Positions 1 through 6,150 of a stretch of 6,150 nucleotides of DNA are shown here, one piece after another; the first letter of the stretch is position 1, and each line of letters opens with the position of its first letter. Source of the stretch: Opitutia bacterium. Its GTDB lineage: Bacteria > Verrucomicrobiota > Verrucomicrobiia > Opitutales > Opitutaceae. The notes beneath the pieces are model-generated. The model saw only the letters and a program-made list of their open reading frames with translations, was not told the DNA's origin and made no database searches. The position numbers and the translations under genes were made by a program. The stretch spans positions 1 to 6,150 of the forward strand of contig JANXWT010000237.1 of assembly GCA_025351035.1 (NCBI GenBank), in the 5' to 3' direction.

Positions 1-786
<786 letters not shown>

Positions 787-787
787 C

Positions 788-812
788 AACCGGGGCGGCC
801 CACCCCGGTTTT
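788..812. terminator. Hairpin terminator between converging genes, probably bidirectional
   Basis: An 8-base perfect inverted repeat, AACCGGGG (788-795) and CCCCGGTT (803-810), encloses a 7-base loop. On the + strand its 3' arm runs into TTTT (809-812). It begins one base after the stop codon of the PurA-like gene, which is typical of an intrinsic terminator. Read from the minus strand, the hairpin lies 35 bases past the stop of the helix-turn-helix gene and is followed by a T-rich GTTGTTATTT tract, so it could also end minus-strand transcription. The T tracts are short, so efficiency is uncertain. Confidence 0.7.
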
Positions 813-846
813 GCTGACGTCCGTCGGGTCACGGAGGTGAGAGCGC

Positions 847-1209
847 TCAGCCGCGTTTCTTCACGAGCCCGAGTTCCTTCTTGATGTTATGGACGCTGGG
901 CAGCGAGACGTCGATGGCCTTGGCAATTTGCGCACCGGTCTTGCCGGCTTGCACTAAGCTTTTGAGTTTCTGCTTCATTTCCGGAGTGATTTTCGTGCGC
1001 TTGCGTCGCGTCTTGGGGGATTTCTTGCCACTCTGACCCGACCCTCCCTTGTCCGCGGCGCGCAGCGCCTTGATAAGTTCGTTCATCGTCTTGAACCCGA
1101 ACTTGGCCGGCAGGGCGCGCAGCTTGCCCTGCGTCCCGGCCAGTTGTTTTTCCAACGAGGCGACCATTCTTTGATATTTCGCCAGTGTGTGCAGTTTATT
1201 TGTGACCAT
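847..1209 (-). CDS. Small basic helix-turn-helix protein, unknown target
   Basis: I do not recognise a named family. From the ATG at 1209 the product is 120 residues. The N-terminal third (about 3-50) looks helical and possibly coiled-coil, with a repeated Leu/Lys pattern. It is followed by a short conserved-looking stretch, ALPAKFGFKTMNELIKAL. Next comes a Gly/Ser/Lys/Arg-rich linker (about 53-75, including KTRRKRTK). The C-terminal 45 residues read as a Trp-repressor/resolvase-like helix-turn-helix: ITPEMKQKLKSLVQAG, then TGAQIAKAIDVSLPSVHNIKKELG. DNA binding is therefore likely; whether it is a specific regulator or a nucleoid-type protein cannot be told. An in-frame GTG at 1269 would add 20 residues. 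I prefer 1209 because the extra codons cover an A/T-rich promoter-like stretch and read unlike the rest of the protein. Neither start has a good Shine-Dalgarno. It lies downstream of folC on the same strand and could be partly co-transcribed with it. Confidence 0.7.
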   Translation of the reverse strand: MVTNKLHTLAKYQRMVASLEKQLAGTQGKLRALPAKFGFKTMNELIKALRAADKGGSGQSGKKSPKTRRKRTKITPEMKQKLKSLVQAGKTGAQIAKAIDVSLPSVHNIKKELGLVKKRG

Positions 1210-1245
1210 AGCCGGTTCATATACGTAATTAATGGCGATCGGCAA
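1210..1245 (-). promoter_or_regulatory. Possible promoter just upstream of the helix-turn-helix gene
   Basis: In otherwise GC-rich DNA, the minus strand here reads TTGCCG (1245-1240), a 16-base spacer, then TATATG (1223-1218), within an A/T-rich run that includes ATTAATTACGTATAT. This resembles a sigma70 -35/-10 pair. A start site about 7 bases beyond the -10 would fall almost on the ATG at 1209, implying a leaderless or nearly leaderless mRNA. If translation instead starts at the GTG at 1269, this stretch is coding. This is a reading by eye and is tentative. Confidence 0.3.
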
Positions 1246-1301
1246 GTGCGTATCCGCGGCAGAACTCACCCGGTGATCAGCGGAGACCGGACGACCCTTC
1301 C

Positions 1302-2606
1302 CTAGAAGTCCTGCAACCGCGCCTCGCCCCTTCCTCGCGCCGGCTCAATGCGCGTCAGGATTTCACCGAGCAAATAAATCGAACCGGTCACCAGAACCGT
1401 GTCGTCCGGTCCGCCGGCCGCACAACGGTGCGCGTCGGGAAAAACACCTTCTAACGACGCCCGTCGCAACAGGTGACGCGAATCCGCCGGCGTGCACGCC
1501 TCCATCTGCCCGTAAGTGCAGGCCCGCTCCATCTTCGGCGGGACCAGATGAATTTCTTTGGCGTATCGCCCGAGCACTTCCAGCAACGCCCTCGCACGAA
1601 ATTCACCCAGCACACCGGTGACAACGACCGGTTTGCGCCCGGTCGCCGCGACGAGTTGTCGTAAATTTACCTCCAGGGACTGTGCGCCCTCGGGATTGTG
1701 CGAGGCGTCGAGTATTAGCGATCGTCCGCCAATGGTGGTGCGCTGCCAGCGCCCCGGCCACGAAACTTGCTGCAGCCCGCGGCTCACAACATCGGCGCTC
1801 AACCGCCAGTTGGCCGGCAACAGTTGCGCCACCAACGCGGCGGTCGCGGCATTCCAGCGCTGGTAGTCGCCCGCGAGATTCGTCGTGGGATGATTGGCCA
1901 GCGTCTCGCCGAAAATCTCCCGCACCGAGTGCACCGGAGCGTGGCGTTCGCAGGCAATCTCGCGAATCACCCGCTCAGCCTCGCCGGGCATGCGGCCCAG
2001 CACGACGGGGCGTTCCACCTTGATGATCCCCGCCTTTTCGCGAGCGACCTGGGTGATCTCGTCACCGAGCAACTCGCAATGATCGAGCCCGATCGAGGTA
2101 ATGACGGCCATCTCCGGTCGCACGACATTGGTGGCGTCGAGCCGGCCGCCGAGGCCAACCTCGACGATGGCGACATCGACCTGCTTCCGCTTGAACTGCA
2201 GGAAGGCCATCGCCGTCATGAACTCAAAGAAACTCGGTCGCTCGTCGGGTTGCCGCGCCGCCAGTCGCTCCGCGATCGGCTGCAACTCGCGCGTGTAAGT
2301 CACGATCTCGTCCTCCGTGAGCAACTGCCGCGTGATCTGCACGCGCTCACCGAGCCGGACTAGGTGCGGCGACGTGTAGAGTCCGGTGCGCCAGCCGGCC
2401 GCGTGGAATATCGCATCGAGCATCGCGGCGACCGAGCCTTTGCCATTGGTGCCGGCCACATGGATCACCGGGTAGTCCCGCTCGGGGTTGCCGAGCGCAG
2501 CGGCCAATCCCTGCATCCGATCGAGCCCGAACTTCGGACCGGCGGCCTTCAGCGCGTAAAGGAATTCCGTCACCGACGCATAGTCGGTCAGGCGCGGCGG
2601 CGGCAT
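1302..2606 (-). CDS. folC: Bifunctional folylpolyglutamate synthase/dihydrofolate synthase
   Basis: FolC is a cytosolic Mur-ligase-type ATPase that joins glutamate to dihydropteroate or to folates. The 434 residues match the usual family length of about 420-440. Visible motifs in order: P-loop AGTNGKGS (51-58), TSPHL (78-82), SFFEF (125-129), VGLGGRLDATN (150-160), SIGLDH (171-176), EKAGIIK (190-196), the inter-domain AGDYQRWNAA (245-254), PGRWQ (284-288), the C-domain DASHNPEGA (300-308) and the C-terminal VTGSIYLLGE (406-415). The ATG start is 13 bases after the accD stop and gives the expected N-terminus about 50 residues before the P-loop, although no clear Shine-Dalgarno precedes it. The G-x-L-x-DKD motif usual after the C-domain Rossmann strand reads GVLGEFRAR (331-339), so the DKD is lost. 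It is the last of four tightly packed genes, consistent with translational coupling. Identity is very secure. Single versus dual activity cannot be read from sequence. Confidence 0.95.
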   Translation of the reverse strand: MPPPRLTDYASVTEFLYALKAAGPKFGLDRMQGLAAALGNPERDYPVIHVAGTNGKGSVAAMLDAIFHAAGWRTGLYTSPHLVRLGERVQITRQLLTEDEIVTYTRELQPIAERLAARQPDERPSFFEFMTAMAFLQFKRKQVDVAIVEVGLGGRLDATNVVRPEMAVITSIGLDHCELLGDEITQVAREKAGIIKVERPVVLGRMPGEAERVIREIACERHAPVHSVREIFGETLANHPTTNLAGDYQRWNAATAALVAQLLPANWRLSADVVSRGLQQVSWPGRWQRTTIGGRSLILDASHNPEGAQSLEVNLRQLVAATGRKPVVVTGVLGEFRARALLEVLGRYAKEIHLVPPKMERACTYGQMEACTPADSRHLLRRASLEGVFPDAHRCAAGGPDDTVLVTGSIYLLGEILTRIEPARGRGEARLQDF

Positions 2607-2619
2607 CGTGCGAACCGCG

Positions 2620-3528
2620 TTAAGTGGCCGCGACCGCCACGGGCACCGGGAACGGGGCGGTCGTGGGCACCCTTCGCGATTGGTATTTGTGCAGATGGAG
2701 AACCTGCAACAATGCGGCGAGACGGTCGCGCAGCTCGGTGCGCGGGACGATCTGGTCGATCAGCCCGTGCTTAAGCAGGAATTCCGCCGTCTGGAAACCC
2801 GGCGGCAGCGTCTGCTTGGTGGTCTCCTTGATGACGCGCGCCCCGGCAAAGCCAATCAGGGCACCGGGCTCAGCCAAAATGACATCACCGAGCGTGGCGA
2901 AACTCGCGGTGACACCGCCGGTCGTCGGATACGTGAGGATCGAGATGAACGGCAGTTTCGCCGCCGCCAGCCGCCCGAGCGCCGCACTGGTCTTGGCCAT
3001 TTGCATGAGGCTGAAAATGCCTTCCTGCATCCGGGCACCGCCGGAGGAACTGATGATGAGGCACGGGATTTTTTTCTTCAACGCCCGCTCGGCCGCCCGT
3101 GTGATCTTCTCGCCCACCGCGGCGCCCATGGCCCCGCCGCAGAATCGAAAATCCATTACAGCCAGTGACACCTCGATCCCGTGTATCTTGCCCGTGCCGC
3201 AAATCACCGCCTCCGGTAGCCCGCTCTCCTTCTCATATTTCTTGATCCGGTCCGGATAGGCGGCCGAGTCGACAAACTTCAGCGGGTCGGCAGACTTCAC
3301 ATTCGTGTCGAACTCCGTGAACGTCCCGTCGTCGACCATGCTCTTGATGCGTTCGCGTGAGCCGATCGGGAAATGGTAGCCGCTCTTCGGGACCACCATC
3401 AGGTTGTCCTCGAGATCCTTGTTGAAGATGATCTCCCCGGAAACGGGGCACTTGGTCCACAGGCCCTCCGGGATGTTCTTCTTTTTCTTGGTGGAAGTGG
3501 TGAGCTTGGGCTTGGAAAAATGTGTCAT
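2620..3528 (-). CDS. accD: Acetyl-CoA carboxylase carboxyltransferase subunit beta, zinc ribbon degenerate
   Basis: AccD pairs with AccA to form the carboxyltransferase that moves CO2 from carboxybiotin to acetyl-CoA, giving malonyl-CoA for fatty acid synthesis. The 302 residues are near the usual family length of about 280-305. The crotonase-fold core is intact: FRFCGGAMGAAVGEKI (127-142), the oxyanion-hole segments SSGGARMQEG (161-170) and TYPTTGGVTASF (199-210), GFAGARVIKET (226-236) and LPPGFQTAEFLLKHGLID (241-258). The N-terminal zinc ribbon, normally C-x2-C-x15-C-x2-C, keeps its framework (LWTKCPVSGEIIF, then VVPKSGYHFP) but only Cys27 remains; positions 30, 46 and 49 are Ser, Val and Ser. 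Residues 14-17 are a Lys run, and the C-terminus is a Pro/Val/Ala-rich tail after about 286. The ATG is 7 bases after the comF stop and no Shine-Dalgarno is seen. accA is not in the window. Confidence 0.96.
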   Translation of the reverse strand: MTHFSKPKLTTSTKKKKNIPEGLWTKCPVSGEIIFNKDLEDNLMVVPKSGYHFPIGSRERIKSMVDDGTFTEFDTNVKSADPLKFVDSAAYPDRIKKYEKESGLPEAVICGTGKIHGIEVSLAVMDFRFCGGAMGAAVGEKITRAAERALKKKIPCLIISSSGGARMQEGIFSLMQMAKTSAALGRLAAAKLPFISILTYPTTGGVTASFATLGDVILAEPGALIGFAGARVIKETTKQTLPPGFQTAEFLLKHGLIDQIVPRTELRDRLAALLQVLHLHKYQSRRVPTTAPFPVPVAVAAT

Positions 3529-3535
3529 AGGTGAA

Positions 3536-4270
3536 TCAACCGTGTCCGAAAGTGACGACGTCGAGGTTTAGCGCGCCCGCGCGGCGGAGCACGGCGGCGC
3601 AGGCATTGAGAGTGGAGCCCGTGGTGAAAACATCGTCGACGATGACGTAACGTTGCGCGGGTTGTATGGCTGCGCCAGAGGCCAAGGCAAAGGCATTTTT
3701 CAAATTCTTCTGGCGGGCCGCCCTGTCGTAGTGGGTTTGCGATTCGGTGTCGATGACGCGGCGGAGCAGCAGCTCGACACGCGCCTGTCCGTCAGTGGCT
3801 TGCACCGCGCACTCGGCGAGCAACTCGCTTTGGTTGTAAGTGCGCTCGCGTCGCTTGCGCGGATGCAGCGGCACGGGCACGAGCACCGCTCCGCACAGAT
3901 AATCCGCGTAGCCCGGTGCCGCGCGCATCAGCACCACGACGTCCTCCAACACTTGCAGGCCGTGGTGATATTTCAGCGCATGCACCAGCGCCCGCCCCGG
4001 TCCCTTGAGCAGCACCGCCGTCTTGCCCTGCCCGAACTCCGGCACGAGGGCCTCACAGTGCGGACACAACCGGTTCGCCTCCATCTCACCGAAGAACGGA
4101 TGCCCGCACGTCGTGCAGTGCGGCTCGGCGACGAGGTGCAATTGCCGCTCGCAGGATGGACAGAGGTGCCGCAGCGCACCGTCTTCGACGAGCCCCTCGC
4201 AATGCACACAGCAGCGCGGAAACACCACATCGAGGGCGTCCCGCCAGCGGCTTTGCAGGGTCTCCTTCAT
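3536..4270 (-). CDS. comF: ComF family protein (phosphoribosyltransferase-like)
   Basis: The ATG at 4270, 8 bases after the truA stop, gives a 244-residue protein of normal ComF length. The frame stays open upstream to 4636, but that part overlaps truA and resembles nothing. The N-terminal zinc-binding region has four CxxC pairs: CVHC (21-24), CPSC (37-40), CTTC (52-55) and CPHC (69-72). The phosphoribosyltransferase-like domain follows, with GRALVHALKYHHG (92-104), VPVPLHPRKRRERTYNQSELLA (131-152), QKNLKNAF (187-194) and the PRPP-loop motif YVIVDDVFTTGST (208-220). In naturally competent bacteria ComF/ComFC helps bring single-stranded DNA into the cytoplasm; in many other bacteria its role is unproven. 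No other competence genes are visible here. It lies between truA and accD in one operon, so regulation is probably shared with them. Family assignment is secure; a role in DNA uptake is only inferred from the family. Confidence 0.93.
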   Translation of the reverse strand: MKETLQSRWRDALDVVFPRCCVHCEGLVEDGALRHLCPSCERQLHLVAEPHCTTCGHPFFGEMEANRLCPHCEALVPEFGQGKTAVLLKGPGRALVHALKYHHGLQVLEDVVVLMRAAPGYADYLCGAVLVPVPLHPRKRRERTYNQSELLAECAVQATDGQARVELLLRRVIDTESQTHYDRAARQKNLKNAFALASGAAIQPAQRYVIVDDVFTTGSTLNACAAVLRRAGALNLDVVTFGHG

Positions 4271-4278
4271 CGTCGCAC

Positions 4279-5010
4279 TCAATAGAAAACTTTCCGCAAA
4301 AACAATCCCTGCGGTGGCGCGGTCTGCACCGCCGCCGTGCGCTGGCCGGACTTGAGCATCGCGGCGATATACTCCGGCGTCAGCTTGCCCTGTCCAACTC
4401 CCAGGAGCGCTCCGACCAAACTGCGCACCATCTTGTAGAGAAACCCGTCGGCCTCCAAAGTGAACCGCACCGTCCGGCCGCGGCGCACGATCTCCAGTCG
4501 GCGCAACTCGCGCACGGTCGTCTCGCGTTCCGTGCCGTTGTTCGCCGAGAACGCCTTGAAGTCGTGCCGGCCGCGGAGCACAGCCGCCGCCTTCTCCAGC
4601 GCCTTCCAATCGATCTCGCGCTTGAACGACCAGCAATAGCGCGTCGCGAACGGACCGGCCTCACCGAGATAAACGTGATAGCGGTAAGTCTTTCCCTGCG
4701 CATCGAAACGGGCGTGAAAATTCGCGCGCGCGCGCCGCAGGCTCTTGATCTGGATTGCGTGACCGAGACCACCCTGCAACGCCGTGCGAAGTTTCTCCGA
4801 GCCGTGCGTCCACTCGCCATCGAAATGAAAAACCTGCCCGAGCGCGTGCACACCTGAGTCGGTCCGTCCGCTGCCGTGGACGCGCACGTCGCGCGAGAAA
4901 ATCCTCTGCAGTTGCCGCTCGATCACGTCCTGGATCGCCCGGCCGCTCGCCTGACTCTGCCAGCCCTCGAACGCGCTGCCGTCGTAGGCGCAGACGCATT
5001 TCCAGCGCAT
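4279..5010 (-). CDS. truA: tRNA pseudouridine(38-40) synthase
   Basis: TruA converts uridines 38-40 in the tRNA anticodon stem-loop to pseudouridine, using no cofactor. From the ATG at 5010 the product is 243 residues, at the short end of the family. Visible motifs: CAYDGSAFEGWQSQ (7-20), the catalytic GSGRTDSGVHALGQV (46-60) with Asp51 as nucleophile, NFHARFDAQGKTYRY (97-111), HDFKAFSANNG (149-159), the C-terminal DGFLYKMVRSLVGALLGVGQG (188-208) and APPQGLFLRKVFY (231-243). In-frame ATGs at 5037 and 5046 would add 9 or 12 residues (MPLTKPTPT before MRWK). I chose 5010 because it sits just before the conserved first strand, but 5037 is plausible. None of these starts has a good Shine-Dalgarno. 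This is the first gene of the truA-comF-accD-folC set and is divergent from the HAD gene. Identity is very secure. Confidence 0.95.
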   Translation of the reverse strand: MRWKCVCAYDGSAFEGWQSQASGRAIQDVIERQLQRIFSRDVRVHGSGRTDSGVHALGQVFHFDGEWTHGSEKLRTALQGGLGHAIQIKSLRRARANFHARFDAQGKTYRYHVYLGEAGPFATRYCWSFKREIDWKALEKAAAVLRGRHDFKAFSANNGTERETTVRELRRLEIVRRGRTVRFTLEADGFLYKMVRSLVGALLGVGQGKLTPEYIAAMLKSGQRTAAVQTAPPQGLFLRKVFY

Positions 5011-5147
5011 GGTCGGGGTTGGTTTGGTCAAGGGCATTGCCCGCATGCTGCGGGGCCCGCGGGCGCGCGGCAAGTCGGAGATGCATCCAACTAAACTCGC
5101 GGAAAAGAGTTGTGCGCCGCCGGTCGGTCGCGGCAAATTGCGCCTTG
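5011..5147. promoter_or_regulatory. Divergent intergenic region between truA and the HAD phosphatase gene
   Basis: This 137-base stretch must hold the promoters of the minus-strand truA operon and the plus-strand HAD gene, unless transcription enters from outside. I see no convincing -35/-10 pair. The best plus-strand candidate is TTGTGC (5110-5115) with an 18-base spacer to CAAATT, which is poor. The A/T-richest part is about 5089-5111. Short palindromes occur at 5032-5042 (GGGCA-T-TGCCC) and 5055-5064 (GCCCGCGGGC), but in such GC-rich DNA these may be chance. The region shrinks if truA starts at 5037 or 5046. Confidence 0.3.
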
Positions 5148-5810
5148 GTGAGTCACCCGCATTACCGGCACATCATCTGGGACTGGAACGGCACGCTGCT
5201 CGACGATCTCGATTACTGCATCGGCATCATGAACGGCATCCTGCGCCGCCGCCAGTTGCCGGAGATGGACCGCGCGCGCTACCACGACATCTTCGATTTT
5301 CCGGTCCAGCGCTACTACGAGCGCCTCGGCTTCGACTCGGCCAAGGATACTTTCCACACGCTGAGCGTCGAGTTCATCGCCGGCTACGACGCCAACCGTT
5401 GGGACTGCGCGCTGCACCCCGCCGCCCGCCCCACGCTCGCCGCCGTGCGCGCCGCTGGCGTGACCCAGTCCATCCTGTCGGCCTACCGCGAGGCCACTCT
5501 GAAGGAAATCGTCGGCCACTTCGGACTCACTCCGCACTTCAGCCACCTCGCCGGCCTCGACGACATCTATGCGCACAGCAAGACCGAGCTGGGCCGCACC
5601 CAAATCGCGGCGCTCGGCCTCCCCTCGGATGAAATCGTCCTCATCGGCGACACCGTGCACGACCTCGAGGTCGCGCGCGAACTCGGTGTCGACTGCGTGC
5701 TCATCGCCGCCGGCCATCACCCTTTCGCGAAGCTCCGCCGCCACCACGACCGCGTGCTCCACACTCTTGCCGAGTTGCCGACGGTTTCCGGTCTGGAGTT
5801 TCTCGCTTAA
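5148..5810 (+). CDS. HAD-superfamily hydrolase (phosphatase), DxN motif I
   Basis: This is a 220-residue haloacid-dehalogenase-fold protein of the Gph/phosphoglycolate phosphatase-like type. Motif I is IIWDWNGTLLDD (9-20) with nucleophile Asp12, but position 14, the usual general acid/base Asp, is Asn. Motif II is probably Ser111 in SILSAYRE. Motif III is Lys145 in AHSKTELG. Motif IV is LIGDTVHDLEVA (165-176) with Asp168 and Asp172. Residues about 20-90 form the helical C1-type cap. I chose the GTG at 5148 because it places motif I about ten residues from the N-terminus, as usual; a TTG at 5145 is adjacent. The frame is open far upstream, but only as the antisense of truA, with no similarity. 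It is a soluble cytosolic protein. The substrate is unknown: phosphoglycolate, another small phosphoester or a nucleotide are possible. Its stop overlaps that of ruvX, and there is no terminator hairpin between them. Confidence 0.88.
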   Translation: MSHPHYRHIIWDWNGTLLDDLDYCIGIMNGILRRRQLPEMDRARYHDIFDFPVQRYYERLGFDSAKDTFHTLSVEFIAGYDANRWDCALHPAARPTLAAVRAAGVTQSILSAYREATLKEIVGHFGLTPHFSHLAGLDDIYAHSKTELGRTQIAALGLPSDEIVLIGDTVHDLEVARELGVDCVLIAAGHHPFAKLRRHHDRVLHTLAELPTVSGLEFLA

Positions 5811-6150
5811 CCCTGCTCGGGCAGCGTCGGCGGGATTTGCTGATCGAGAAAATCCTGCAGGATCAGACACGCCGCGCGTGAGTCGATCAGGCCGCTGTCG
5901 CGCACCCCGCGACGGTCCTTCTTCGCGATCGATGCCTCCGCCGTGTAACTCGTCAGCGTCTCGTCGACCAAGTGAACCGGCAGGCCGAAGTCCGTTTTGA
6001 GCTGCGTGACGAATGTGTCGACCTCCTTCGCTTTGAAACCCGCCGAGCCGTCCATGTTGAACGGATAGCCAACAACGAGGTCGGTGACTTGGCGCTGCCG
6101 GATGACCTCGCCCAATTTCGTCCAGCGGACCGCCGGGTCCCCGTGGACCA
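5807..6150 (-). CDS. ruvX: Putative pre-16S rRNA nuclease RuvX/YqgF, 5' end outside the window
   Basis: The C-terminal 113 residues of a YqgF/RuvX protein are visible, and the frame runs open through the window edge at 6150. A TTG at 6115 is not the true start, because family-like sequence (DPAVRWTKLGEVI) continues upstream of it. YqgF is an RNase H-fold nuclease needed for maturation of the 5' end of 16S rRNA in E. coli; it was earlier proposed as a Holliday junction resolvase. Visible motifs: TDLVVGYPFNMDGSAG (family VVGLPxNMDGSxG, with Tyr for the usual Leu), the strand and acidic motif VHLVDETLTSYTAE (family VDERLTTxxA) and the C-terminal LIDSRAACLILQDFL with its conserved Asp. The N-terminal catalytic Asp motif (LDxGxxRIG) lies outside the window. 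The gene converges on the HAD gene, with a 4-base overlap at the stops. Confidence 0.93.
   Translation of the reverse strand, partial: VHGDPAVRWTKLGEVIRQRQVTDLVVGYPFNMDGSAGFKAKEVDTFVTQLKTDFGLPVHLVDETLTSYTAEASIAKKDRRGVRDSGLIDSRAACLILQDFLDQQIPPTLPEQG

Noticed and set aside
1270..1290. CCGGT/ACCGG inverted repeat after folC, as a possible terminator
   Set aside because: It has only a 5-base stem with an 11-base loop and no T run, in DNA where such matches are frequent.
1767..2363. A 198-codon open frame on the + strand inside folC, with shorter ones around it
   Set aside because: It is fully antisense to a clearly conserved folC, its product has the Arg/Pro/His-rich make-up of GC-rich shadow frames, and no domain is visible.
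2608..3259. Two long + strand open frames (186 and 211 codons) antisense to accD
   Set aside because: accD motifs occupy the minus strand along the whole length; the antisense products show no recognisable motif.
4271..4636. N-terminal extension of comF into truA
   Set aside because: The 122 extra residues are truA read in another frame and match nothing in ComF proteins; the ATG at 4270 gives the normal length.
4723..4735. Alternating CG run of 13 bases in truA (possible Z-DNA or slippage site)
   Set aside because: It encodes normal Arg/Ala residues of TruA in frame and is short for such GC-rich DNA.
3653..4857. Long + strand open frames (210 and 233 codons) antisense to comF and truA
   Set aside because: They are shadows of the real minus-strand genes, low in hydrophobic core pattern and rich in Arg/Ala/His.
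5813..5824. CTGC/GCAG hairpin next to the HAD-ruvX stops
   Set aside because: A 4-base stem without a T tract on either strand is too weak to call a terminator.
5091..5870. A 259-codon minus-strand open frame over the HAD gene
   Set aside because: The + strand carries all HAD motifs; the antisense product is Val/Ala/Glu-rich with no domain, as expected from GC-rich codon bias.

Overview
This is a GC-rich bacterial chromosomal window made mostly of housekeeping genes with tight spacing. It contains no mobile element, CRISPR array, tRNA or rRNA that I can support. The protein sequences and the high G+C at third codon positions fit a Verrucomicrobiota/Opitutaceae-like genome. That placement is an inference from general resemblance (the AccD and FolC style, and the HAD protein with a WDWNGTLL motif), not a proven assignment.

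Layout, left to right. (1) Positions 1-786, + strand: the 3' part of a divergent adenylosuccinate synthetase (PurA superfamily) gene whose 5' end lies outside the window. (2) Positions 788-812: a GC-rich hairpin with a short T run, placed to end both this gene and the converging minus-strand genes. (3) Positions 847-1209, - strand: a small, very basic helix-turn-helix protein, possibly starting further upstream at 1269. (4) Positions 1302-5010, - strand: four genes in the order truA, comF-like, accD, folC, separated by 8, 7 and 13 bases, almost certainly one operon transcribed right to left. (5) Positions 5148-5810, + strand: a HAD-superfamily phosphatase divergent from truA, with a 137-base intergenic region between them. 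(6) Positions 5807-6150, - strand: the 3' part of ruvX (yqgF), converging on the HAD gene so that the two stop codons share a TTAA.

The operon combines tRNA pseudouridylation (TruA), a phosphoribosyltransferase-like ComF protein, the carboxyltransferase beta subunit of acetyl-CoA carboxylase (AccD) and folylpolyglutamate/dihydrofolate synthase (FolC). The truA...accD-folC order resembles the E. coli truA-dedA-accD-folC segment, with comF where dedA sits.

No new multi-gene system is visible. The points most worth a second look are: AccD keeps only one of the four cysteines of its zinc ribbon; the PurA-like protein keeps IMP- and GTP-contact residues but has lost the near-universal GPFPTE region; the HAD phosphatase has Asn in place of the second motif I Asp; and none of the visible starts has a convincing Shine-Dalgarno sequence.
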